Below, in pieces: positions 1-6,269 of a DNA stretch of 11,743 nucleotides; the stretch's first letter is position 1; each line of letters opens with the position of its first letter. Under the pieces are notes generated by a model that made no database searches, was not told the origin of the DNA, and was given only the letters and a program-made list of their open reading frames with translations. Where the stretch lies: contig CASFXO010000365.1 of NCBI GenBank assembly GCA_949298665.1, positions 1 to 11,743 on the forward strand, read 5' to 3'. The stretch is from an uncultured Lentisphaeria bacterium (GTDB lineage Bacteria > Verrucomicrobiota > Lentisphaeria > Victivallales > Victivallaceae). A program made the position numbers and the translations under genes.

Positions 1-60
1 GGTTCAAAACGGTATATTGCCTCCCAACTGAATCCGACTGCGGACTCGAAAAAACGACAG

Positions 61-1119
61 ATGATGGAACCGGCAAAACGCATCACCATTAATGATATCG
101 CCGCCCTGGCGGGAGTGTCCAAGGCCACTGTTTCCGAGGTCATCAACAACGACCCGAAACGGCGGGTCAATCCGCGGACTTTCGAACGGATCCGGAAAAT
201 CATTGAGGAACATCATTATGTTCCTCTGCCGCAGGCGCGGGCACTCAGCACCAGCCGGACCCGGCAGCTGGGATATCTGGTTTCCTCTGCCGCGACGCTG
301 GGGTTGGCGAACAGCTATTACAGTTTGATTCTGGCCGGGATCGAGGCGGCCTGTGCGGAGTTCGATTACCGCTGCAGCGTCAGCCGTTTCGATCTGACAT
401 CCGTGGCGCGGTTCGTCATGCCCTCCCGGCTGCGGCAGCGCAACGTGGACGCGCTGATCATCGCCGGGATGCTGGGGAGCACCGGTTCGACGCTGGGGGG
501 GCTGGGAATTCCGATTACGGTGATCGGGCATTGCGAGGATCCGGAGGTGTTTCAGCTGGACAGTGATTTCATCCGTGGCGGCGGTGAGATTTTCCGCTAT
601 CTCCGCCACAACGGCCACCGGAAGATTCTGGTGCCCTGTTCCAATCCCCGGCGGCGGACGGAGTGGCTGGCCGCCCGGGAGGAGGCGGGGGGAGGGGTGG
701 ACATCATCTTTACGCCCCGCTTTGCCGAGCTGGACGAATTTACGCGTGGCGAGAAGATCGGGGAAATGGCCCTGTTTCATCCGGAGTTTTCCGGCTGTAC
801 CGCGCTGGTGGCCAACGACCAGGTATGCGCCGGTTTCATTCAGACCCTGTTCCGGTACGGGCGGAGTATTCCCCGGGATTACAGCGTGGTGGCCGGCAGC
901 GACACCGAACTGACTCGATGGGCGCAGATTCCGGTTACGGCCCTGCAGTGTCGGAATTTCGAGCACGGGCGCCTGGCCGCCCGGATGATGATCGGATTGC
1001 TGGAGAAACGCTGCACCGCGGCGGAAGTCGCCGCCGAATATCGGAAGGAACGCACTCCGGACCTGTTGCAGATTCGCGCCTCCAGCGGAACGGCTCCGGA
1101 CCGTCCGGTCAATTCGTAA
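61..1119 (+). CDS. LacI-family transcriptional regulator
   Basis: This is a DNA-binding repressor or activator of the LacI/GalR family, 352 residues, the usual family length. Residues 9-30 form the helix-turn-helix (TINDIAALAGVSKATVSEVI), followed by a hinge (YVPLPQARALST, about 53-64). A periplasmic-binding-protein-like effector domain runs from about 70 to 335, with the typical late segment ALVANDQVCAGFIQTL and the AGSDTEL motif (278-284). The hinge has Leu56 where most members have Asn. The start is uncertain: ATG codons lie at 61 and 64, no clear Shine-Dalgarno sequence precedes them, and the frame stays open to the window edge without another ATG. The short distance to the HTH favours 61 or 64. 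A TATATT at 13-18 could be its -10, with the -35 outside the window. It lies directly upstream of the Fe-S protein gene, whose promoter carries palindromes it might bind; that is inference. The sequence does not show the ligand. Confidence 0.92.
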   Translation: MMEPAKRITINDIAALAGVSKATVSEVINNDPKRRVNPRTFERIRKIIEEHHYVPLPQARALSTSRTRQLGYLVSSAATLGLANSYYSLILAGIEAACAEFDYRCSVSRFDLTSVARFVMPSRLRQRNVDALIIAGMLGSTGSTLGGLGIPITVIGHCEDPEVFQLDSDFIRGGGEIFRYLRHNGHRKILVPCSNPRRRTEWLAAREEAGGGVDIIFTPRFAELDEFTRGEKIGEMALFHPEFSGCTALVANDQVCAGFIQTLFRYGRSIPRDYSVVAGSDTELTRWAQIPVTALQCRNFEHGRLAARMMIGLLEKRCTAAEVAAEYRKERTPDLLQIRASSGTAPDRPVNS

Positions 1120-1159
1120 AAAACGTTTCCGGTCCGGTGGAGTTTTTTCCTCTTTTTTT
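1096..1159 (+). terminator. Probable terminator after the LacI-type gene
   Basis: Two alternative stems are visible. CCGGACCG (1096-1103) can pair with CGGTCCGG (1130-1137). Alternatively AAAAAAC (1118-1124) pairs with GTTTTTT (1142-1148), with an inner TCC/GGA stem (1128-1130/1139-1141). T-runs follow at 1143-1148 and 1153-1159. The stop codon lies within the structure. The fold is imperfect, so the call is moderate. Confidence 0.45.
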
Positions 1160-1171
1160 GAGTGACACTCC

Positions 1172-1200
1172 TTGCATTTCAATAAAAATTCATGTATTAT
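1172..1200 (+). promoter_or_regulatory. Sigma-70-type promoter of the Fe-S protein gene
   Basis: A TTGCAT (1172-1177) and a TATTAT (1195-1200) are separated by exactly 17 bp. Transcription would start near 1207, giving a leader of about 43 nt. The iclR-type gene at 3686 has the same layout. Two palindromes cover the -10 and the start point, and a small odd-centred palindrome (GAGTGACACTC, 1160-1170) sits just upstream of the -35. Confidence 0.7.
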
Positions 1201-1223
1201 GAATATGGTTCATCAATTATGAA
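1188..1223 (+). promoter_or_regulatory. Twin operator-like palindromes over the promoter
   Basis: The first palindrome is ATTCATGTATTATGAAT (1188-1204, 6-bp arms, 5-bp spacer). The second is TTCATCAATTATGAA (1209-1223, 5-bp arms, 5-bp spacer). The two share the core TTCAT-N2-ATTATGAA and are offset by 20 bp, about two helical turns, so two dimers could bind the same DNA face. They overlap the -10 and the expected start point, a position typical of repression. The binding protein is unknown. The neighbouring LacI-type regulator is the nearest candidate, and the IclR-type regulator at 3686 is a second one. Confidence 0.65.
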
Positions 1224-1249
1224 TTGTTGTTGTTAAAAGGAGATGGATC

Positions 1250-3646
1250 ATGCAATTTTCAGTGGACAATCAGGACACGCAGGCGGTCAAGGAGTACGCG
1301 GTTCAGACGCTGCGGGCGGATCTGGTCGGGGTGGCGAACATCGAACGGTTTGCCGGAGCGCCGCTGATGATGAGTCCGCAGGGGATTTTGCCGGAAGCGC
1401 GTTCGGTCATCGTGCTGGGGCTGCATCACCCGGACGCGGCCATCGAACGCGGCGGCTTACGGCATCCGCAGGAGATCGGGCCTTACGTGATTCAGTACCA
1501 CATCAACTGGCGGTTGGACGACCTCTCCTACCGGATGGCCATGTTTCTGGAAAAGATGGGGTACCGCGCCGTCGGCATCGCCTCGTCGAATATCTGGCGC
1601 TATCGCGGCTATCGGGATTTGCAGGAGCAGTTCGCGCCGGATGTCTCCCATATGCATTGCGCGGTGGCCGCGGGGCTGGCGGAATTCGGGTACAACGGGC
1701 TGGCCATTACGCCGGAATTCGGGGCGCGGGTGCGTTACGTGACGGTGATTACCGACGCGGTACTGACGCCGTCGCCGCTGCTGGAGCCCGGCAGTGTGTG
1801 CGACCGCTGCATGCTCTGTCGGAAGGAGTGTCGTTCCGGAGCGCTGTCCAGGGAGTTGAACGGCTACAAGACGGTGCGGATTGAAGACAAGGAATACCGT
1901 TATGCCGACAAGAATCTGTGGCGTTGTGCCTGGGGCGAACATTTCGACCTGGATCTGGATTTGCCGATTCCGGAACACGTGGACGAGGAAGTGATCATGG
2001 CCGAAACCCGCAAACATGCCCGCCGCGGCGGCGAAATGGGGTCATGTCTGCGTTATTGCGTTCCCCGGGAGCTGCGCACCTGGGAACGGGATTACACCAA
2101 TGCCCCGCGTCGGTTGCGACATTTTCTGCCGAATCCCGCCGTGGAGTCGTGGCACCGCGGCCTTTTCGAAAAACTCCGGGGTATGGCCGCCGACTGGGGA
2201 ATGGACCACGTGGTGGTGTCGTCCGCGGAACAGCTCCGGCGGGAAACGGGAATCGAGCTGGAGTCCATTCTGCCGCACAGCCGTTCCGCCGTCACTCTGA
2301 TCGCCTGCCGCCGCCGTTCGCAACACACCATTTCGGGAGAGGCCAATGCGCATACGCACCAGTTCGTTACCTTCTGGGAACCGCTGGCGGCGCAGGCCGG
2401 GTACGACATGGTGCGGCTGCTGGAGTCCCTGGGATACTCCTCCTGCCAGTTCCTGGATTTTCCCGAGGAAATGCTCCGGGAGAAACTGCGGCAGGGCCTG
2501 CCGGAGGATCGGGAATTGCTGACGGCCACGTTCCTGACCGAAGCGCCGCTGCCGGAGACCGGATGGAGCTGGACCGAATCGCGCGTGGTCGCCGCTCCGG
2601 AAGCGCTCAAGCGGCGGCTGCGGCTGGAGATGGAACGCATGGAGTGCGACCTTTTCGGCGTTTCCGATGCCGGGCGGCTGGAGGCGGTGGTGCCGGAACT
2701 GTGTCCGCATTATGACGGCGAGGAGGAGATCGTGGTCCGCAACAAGGCGGAGGATATCTACAAGCCGTATGATCCGGAAGTGTCGGTCGTTCGCCGCCGG
2801 GTGACGGGGCCGGGGGATTTTCTACCGGGGGCGAAGTCGGTGATCGTGATCGGTCTGCCGCTGCCGGCGGGCAATGTGGACATTGTCGCGCGCACTCCGG
2901 CGGAGGCGGTGGGACCCTATGTCTTCGCACAGTACGAATGCATCTGGCGGCTGCGGGTACTTGCCTGGAAGTTGATGGGGTTGCTGGAACGGGCCGGATT
3001 CCATGCGGTCTGTACCACGGACCTTTCCGGCACGGGATCGGTATCGATGAATCCCCGTGGGGAAATGCCGGATTTCTTCTGCAATACCTTCGCCGCGGTG
3101 GCGGCAGGGTTGGGGACGATCGCCGCCAACGGTTCGGTGGTGAATCCGCGTTACGGCAACAACGTTCGCTATATGGCGATCGTGACCGATGCCGAACTGG
3201 CGCCGGACCCGGTCCTGCCGAATACGGCCGCGGCGCGCTGCGAAGGGTGCGACGGGCACTGTTTCGCGCAATGTCCGACGGCGGCGTTCGCCGGAGAGAT
3301 CCGGGTGTCGGTCGGCGGCGTGCCGCAGCGTTACCGGAAACTGGACGTCAACCGCTGCAACTGGGCCAAGCGCTACAGCCTGGTCGGTTCCGAAGGCAGC
3401 CGTTATACCGGCTGGACGCTGGACGTGCCCTGTCCCCGGAAGATCACGCCGGAGAATCTGTCGGAAGCGCTGCGGCAGCTGCCGCAGATCGAAAAAATCC
3501 GCCCCTGCACCTTCGAGCAATGCGTTTTCTCCTGCGGGTTCTGCCGTCCGGAAGTGCGTGAGCGGAACCGGAGGAGAAGACTGTGCCGCCGTTCCGTTCC
3601 GGAATGGCGGTTTTTTTATGGGAAGGATTTGCAAAAACCCGGTTGA
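1250..3646 (+). CDS. Tandem QueG-like, 4Fe-4S double-cluster protein (three repeats, two with clusters)
   Basis: This 798-residue protein is related to epoxyqueuosine reductase (QueG)-like proteins with a double 4Fe-4S cluster domain, so it is probably a cytoplasmic redox enzyme. The substrate cannot be told. Unit A has an N-domain (about 46-176: ILPEARSVIVLGL, then GPYVIQYHINWRL, then VRYVTVITDA). It is followed by C184-x2-C187-x2-C190-x3-C194, C226, C266 and C270. Unit C repeats this (FLPGAKSVIVIGL from 524; GPYVFAQYECIWRL; VRYMAIVTDAEL), with C664-x2-C667-x3-C671-x3-C675P, C703, C753, C758, C762 and C765. Between them, about 339-435, lies a shortened unit (ILPHSRSAVTLI; VTFWEPLAAQAGYD; LLTATFLTEAPL) with no cysteine cluster. 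QueG itself has a single unit of about 350-380 residues. The start at 1250 is set by AAGGAG (1237-1242) with 7-nt spacing; an ATG at 1243 touches the SD and is out of frame. The arginine-rich last 30 or so residues run through a terminator hairpin, so the true C-terminus is uncertain. Confidence 0.85.
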   Translation: MQFSVDNQDTQAVKEYAVQTLRADLVGVANIERFAGAPLMMSPQGILPEARSVIVLGLHHPDAAIERGGLRHPQEIGPYVIQYHINWRLDDLSYRMAMFLEKMGYRAVGIASSNIWRYRGYRDLQEQFAPDVSHMHCAVAAGLAEFGYNGLAITPEFGARVRYVTVITDAVLTPSPLLEPGSVCDRCMLCRKECRSGALSRELNGYKTVRIEDKEYRYADKNLWRCAWGEHFDLDLDLPIPEHVDEEVIMAETRKHARRGGEMGSCLRYCVPRELRTWERDYTNAPRRLRHFLPNPAVESWHRGLFEKLRGMAADWGMDHVVVSSAEQLRRETGIELESILPHSRSAVTLIACRRRSQHTISGEANAHTHQFVTFWEPLAAQAGYDMVRLLESLGYSSCQFLDFPEEMLREKLRQGLPEDRELLTATFLTEAPLPETGWSWTESRVVAAPEALKRRLRLEMERMECDLFGVSDAGRLEAVVPELCPHYDGEEEIVVRNKAEDIYKPYDPEVSVVRRRVTGPGDFLPGAKSVIVIGLPLPAGNVDIVARTPAEAVGPYVFAQYECIWRLRVLAWKLMGLLERAGFHAVCTTDLSGTGSVSMNPRGEMPDFFCNTFAAVAAGLGTIAANGSVVNPRYGNNVRYMAIVTDAELAPDPVLPNTAAARCEGCDGHCFAQCPTAAFAGEIRVSVGGVPQRYRKLDVNRCNWAKRYSLVGSEGSRYTGWTLDVPCPRKITPENLSEALRQLPQIEKIRPCTFEQCVFSCGFCRPEVRERNRRRRLCRRSVPEWRFFYGKDLQKPG
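3586..3617 (+). terminator. Strong intrinsic terminator inside the 3' end of the Fe-S gene frame
   Basis: CCGCCGTTCC (3586-3595) pairs with GGAATGGCGG (3601-3610) over 10 bp with one G-T pair and a 5-nt loop (3596-3600). Seven T residues follow directly (3611-3617). This is a textbook rho-independent terminator, but the upstream reading frame does not stop until 3644-3646. In the -1 frame a TGA lies at 3559-3561, just before the hairpin. Confidence 0.85.
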
Positions 3647-3657
3647 CGGATTATTAT
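3629..3657 (+). promoter_or_regulatory. Promoter of the iclR-type / CBM9 / exchanger operon
   Basis: TTGCAA (3629-3634), a 17-bp spacer and TATTAT (3652-3657) form a good sigma-70-like promoter just after the terminator at 3586-3617. The expected start point is near 3664, leaving about 22 nt to the ATG at 3686 with AGGAA at 3676-3680. A second -35-like TTGACG at 3643 has no good partner -10. Confidence 0.55.
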
Positions 3658-3685
3658 GCAGGGAGAATCATAGACAGGAACCCCC

Positions 3686-4444
3686 ATGCCAGAGAAAAAA
3701 GACAGCGGTACCGTCCAGTCCGTTTTGAAATGCCTGAGCGCGCTGGATTACCTGATCGAACAGTCGTTCGACCGCCCCGGAGCGGGCTTGACCGAAATGG
3801 CCGCGGCGCTGGATCTGCGCCCCACCAACCTGCGCAACCTTTTGAAAACCATGGAACAGGCGGGATACGTCAGTCGTCCGGACGGTCGGCTGTACGCGCC
3901 GGGGCCGCATTGTCGCGGCATGATCCGCGCCGTCGCCAGCCGGACATTGCGCGAGTTGCTGGAGCCGGAAATCGTCCGGCTTGCCGGAGAGACCGGAGAA
4001 TCCGCCGTGCTGACGACCATGGTCAACGGCCGCCGCCGGGTGTTGTGCCGCTGCCAGGGGTCGTCCGAGGTAGTGGTGGCGCTGCCGGCGTCCGATGAAC
4101 CGGATGACGCCTGGTCGCTGGTGACGACCCGGGTGATGCTGGCGTATCTGCCGGAGGAGGAGTTGCAGCACCATGTGGCGCGTCATGGTTTTCCCGGGGT
4201 GCGCTGGGACGACATCGCGGACTGGGGCGCGCTGCATGCGGCGCTGGATCGGATCCGGGCGGCGGAGGCGGCGGAGGATTTTCCGCGCGACACCTATGCG
4301 GTGGCGTATCCGCTGCTGGATGCGGAGGGGCGGCTGCTCGGCGCGCTGGGGATTCATCTGCCGCGATACCGGGCCGGCGCGGAATTCAAACGGGATTTGC
4401 GGAGACGGGCGGGGAGCATCCGTGCTCTTGCCGCCCGGATTTAA
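3686..4444 (+). CDS. IclR-family transcriptional regulator
   Basis: This 252-residue protein has the standard IclR layout. An N-terminal winged helix-turn-helix spans about 8-72 (TVQSVLKCLSALDYL, then LTEMAAALDLRPTNLRNLLKTMEQAGYV, wing at DGRLYAPG). A C-terminal GAF-like effector domain covers about 88-250. The effector domain shows SLVTTRVMLAYLPEEEL (144-160), matching the family's conserved TATGKALLA...PEEEL region, and YAVAYPLLDAEGRLLGALGI (204-223). AGGAA at 3676-3680 with 5-nt spacing supports this start. It is the first gene of a unit with a CBM9-like protein 38 nt downstream and an exchanger after it, so it probably regulates its own operon; that is inference from position. Its inducer is unknown. 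IclR proteins often sense small organic acids or sugar derivatives. Confidence 0.93.
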   Translation: MPEKKDSGTVQSVLKCLSALDYLIEQSFDRPGAGLTEMAAALDLRPTNLRNLLKTMEQAGYVSRPDGRLYAPGPHCRGMIRAVASRTLRELLEPEIVRLAGETGESAVLTTMVNGRRRVLCRCQGSSEVVVALPASDEPDDAWSLVTTRVMLAYLPEEELQHHVARHGFPGVRWDDIADWGALHAALDRIRAAEAAEDFPRDTYAVAYPLLDAEGRLLGALGIHLPRYRAGAEFKRDLRRRAGSIRALAARI

Positions 4445-4482
4445 GGATGTATTTTCCGGAACTCAAGGAAGTGAGGCGAATC

Positions 4483-5271
4483 ATGTACAAGCAGTGGCGA
4501 TGGGGATTCTGTCTGCTGGCCGGTGGCGTCTGGCTGACGGTGAACTGCGGCGGTTGCCGTCATGGGGAAACGGCGGCAGCGCCGCCGCCGGAGCGTCCGG
4601 TTCTGACGGCACTGAGGATCGAGGCTCCGATCGTCGTGGACGGCAAGCTCGATGAACCGGCGTGGCGCGATGCCGTCATCTATCGGTTGAAGCCGTTGCA
4701 GGACGCGGTGCTGCCGGAAGAGGAATGGGAAAGCGGCTCCGTCCGGTTGTTGCGCGATGGAAAGCGGCTTTACGTCGGGATTGAATTTCAGGATCGGGAC
4801 GTGCAGGCGCATGGGGACCGGGATCAGCAGCGTCATTATCTGATGGGGGATCTGGCGGAGATTTTCATCAAGCCGGAAAATGCGTCGTGTTACTGGGAGA
4901 TTTATGTGACGCCGCGCGGACATAAAACCGTTTATTTTTTCCCCAGCCGGGGGTATTACGGCATGGCGCCGATATTTGACGCACCGATCACGCCGGGACT
5001 GGAAACGGCGGCGGTAGTCGACGGCACTCTCAACGATTATACCGACACTGATCGCGGCTGGAGTGCCGAAGTCAGTATTCCGCTGACTTCCTTGAAGGGG
5101 GTGGACGGCCGTCCCCTGGCCGCGGACGTGCCGTGGACGGTGCTGATCAGCCGCTACAATTACGGGGTGCAGCAGAGCACCCGGCCGGTACTCAGCTCCG
5201 TGCCGCAGTTGCCGAAAGCCGATTTCCATGTGCCGGAACGATTCGGCGCATTGAAGGTGCATGGGGAATAA
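4483..5271 (+). CDS. Exported carbohydrate-binding family 9 (CBM9)-like protein
   Basis: This 262-residue protein carries an N-terminal export signal followed by a single CBM9/DOMON-like beta-sandwich domain (about 43-260). Family hallmarks are the opening IVVDGKLDEPAWRDA (50-64), SVRLLRDGKRLYVGIEFQD (86-104), GDLAEIFIKPE (122-132), YWEIYVTPRG (137-146) and the late RGWSAEVSIPLTSL (191-204). Such domains bind glycans or act as stand-alone exported sugar-binding modules; no catalytic domain is present. The signal region (MYKQWRWGFCLLAGGVWLTV) is followed by N-C-G-G-C-R. Cys22 or Cys25 could be lipidated, but neither context is a canonical lipobox. I chose 4483 rather than the in-frame ATG at 4447 because GAGG (4473-4476) lies 6 nt upstream and because the signal peptide then begins at the N-terminus. 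It is probably co-transcribed with the iclR-type gene and the exchanger. Its ligand cannot be read from the sequence. Confidence 0.82.
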   Translation: MYKQWRWGFCLLAGGVWLTVNCGGCRHGETAAAPPPERPVLTALRIEAPIVVDGKLDEPAWRDAVIYRLKPLQDAVLPEEEWESGSVRLLRDGKRLYVGIEFQDRDVQAHGDRDQQRHYLMGDLAEIFIKPENASCYWEIYVTPRGHKTVYFFPSRGYYGMAPIFDAPITPGLETAAVVDGTLNDYTDTDRGWSAEVSIPLTSLKGVDGRPLAADVPWTVLISRYNYGVQQSTRPVLSSVPQLPKADFHVPERFGALKVHGE

Positions 5272-5306
5272 TCGCAACAACAGGGAAAGGAACAGGTTAC
5301 TTATTC

Positions 5307-6269
5307 ATGATCACGGAGTTCGTGTGTTTGCTGGCGGGACTGGTGCTGCTGTATGTCGGAGCGGAATGGCTGGTGCGGGGAGGGGTGCGGATCGCCTCCC
5401 GCTGCGGCGTTTCTCCGCTGGTCATCGGGTTGACGCTGGTGGCGTTTGCCACCAGCGCGCCGGAACTGGTGGTCAGCGTGGAAGCCGCATGGAACGGGCA
5501 GGGGGATATCTCCGTCGGCAATGTGGTCGGTTCGAACATCTGCAACATCGCGTTGATTCTCGGTATTTCCGCTCTGATTACGCCGCTTCAGGTGAAGACG
5601 CAGCTGCTGCGCTTCGACGGGCCGTTGCTGCTGATGCTGACGCTGGTTTTCGCCGCCATGGGGTACGGCATCGGTGGACTGAACCGCTGGTGCGGCGGCA
5701 TCCTTTTCTGCGGGCTGATCGCCTATACCTTCTGGAATGTTTATGCCGCACGCCGCGAAAGCGGCAACGAACCCCTGATGCAGGAGTGCGAAGAGGAAAT
5801 CGCCGGTCTCGGTCGCCGTCTGAAATCCTGGGGCAGCTGCATCCTGCTGGTCGTGGTCGGGCTGGGGGCTCTGGTGATCGGCGGGCGGCTGCTGGTGGAC
5901 GGGGCAGTGGCGTTCGGTCGTTTTTTCGGCATCAGCGAGGCGGTGATTGCGCTGACCGTGGTGGCGGTGGGAACCAGTCTGCCGGAACTGGCCACCTCGG
6001 TGGTGGCCGCCTGTCGCCGGCAGCAGGACATCGCGATCGGCAACGTGGTCGGGTCCAATATCTTCAATATTCTCGGCATCATGGGGTTGTCCCCACTGAT
6101 CCGGCCCGTTCGGTCGGAAGGGATTCATCCGGTGGACTGGGGCATGCTGATCGCGGTGACCGCGTTGCTGCTGCCCTTCATGCGCAGCCGGTTGACGCTC
6201 AGTCGCCGGGAAGGGGCGGTCTTTCTACTGCTTTATCTGGGATATACGGTCTGGCTTATTGGTTTTTGA
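5307..6269 (+). CDS. Sodium/calcium exchanger family membrane protein (CaxA/YrbG type)
   Basis: This 320-residue inner-membrane antiporter belongs to the K+-dependent Na+/Ca2+ exchanger family, which exchanges Ca2+ for Na+ (or H+) across the membrane. It shows the two inverted alpha repeats that form the ion pathway. Alpha-1 runs from about 41 to 81 (GLTLVAFATSAPE with E53, then GNVVGSN at 71-77). Alpha-2 runs from about 215 to 255 (ALTVVAVGTSLPE with E227, then GNVVGSN at 245-251). About ten hydrophobic segments are visible. The acidic stretch between the halves (about 150-172) is the expected cytoplasmic loop. The ATG at 5307 gives the normal N-terminus (ITEFVCLLAGLVLLYVGAEWL). An upstream in-frame ATG at 5133 would overlap the CBM9 gene and add an unrelated tail. 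The SD is modest (AGG 5294-5296). The 35-nt gap to the CBM9 gene suggests one operon. Its last 14 bp overlap the end of the opposing amidase gene. Confidence 0.93.
   Translation: MITEFVCLLAGLVLLYVGAEWLVRGGVRIASRCGVSPLVIGLTLVAFATSAPELVVSVEAAWNGQGDISVGNVVGSNICNIALILGISALITPLQVKTQLLRFDGPLLLMLTLVFAAMGYGIGGLNRWCGGILFCGLIAYTFWNVYAARRESGNEPLMQECEEEIAGLGRRLKSWGSCILLVVVGLGALVIGGRLLVDGAVAFGRFFGISEAVIALTVVAVGTSLPELATSVVAACRRQQDIAIGNVVGSNIFNILGIMGLSPLIRPVRSEGIHPVDWGMLIAVTALLLPFMRSRLTLSRREGAVFLLLYLGYTVWLIGF

Noticed and set aside
4..1182. Long minus-strand open frame opposite the LacI-type gene
   Set aside because: Its product shows no recognisable motif and is rich in Arg, Pro and Gln, as expected of a shadow frame in GC-rich DNA; the plus-strand gene has clear family motifs.
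2822..3634. Minus-strand open frame opposite the Fe-S gene
   Set aside because: No motif and shadow-like composition; the plus frame carries conserved cysteine clusters.
3583..4098. GTG-started frame after a GGAGGAG at 3570-3576
   Set aside because: It begins inside the terminator region and runs out of frame through the iclR-type gene; the GGAGGAG looks coincidental.
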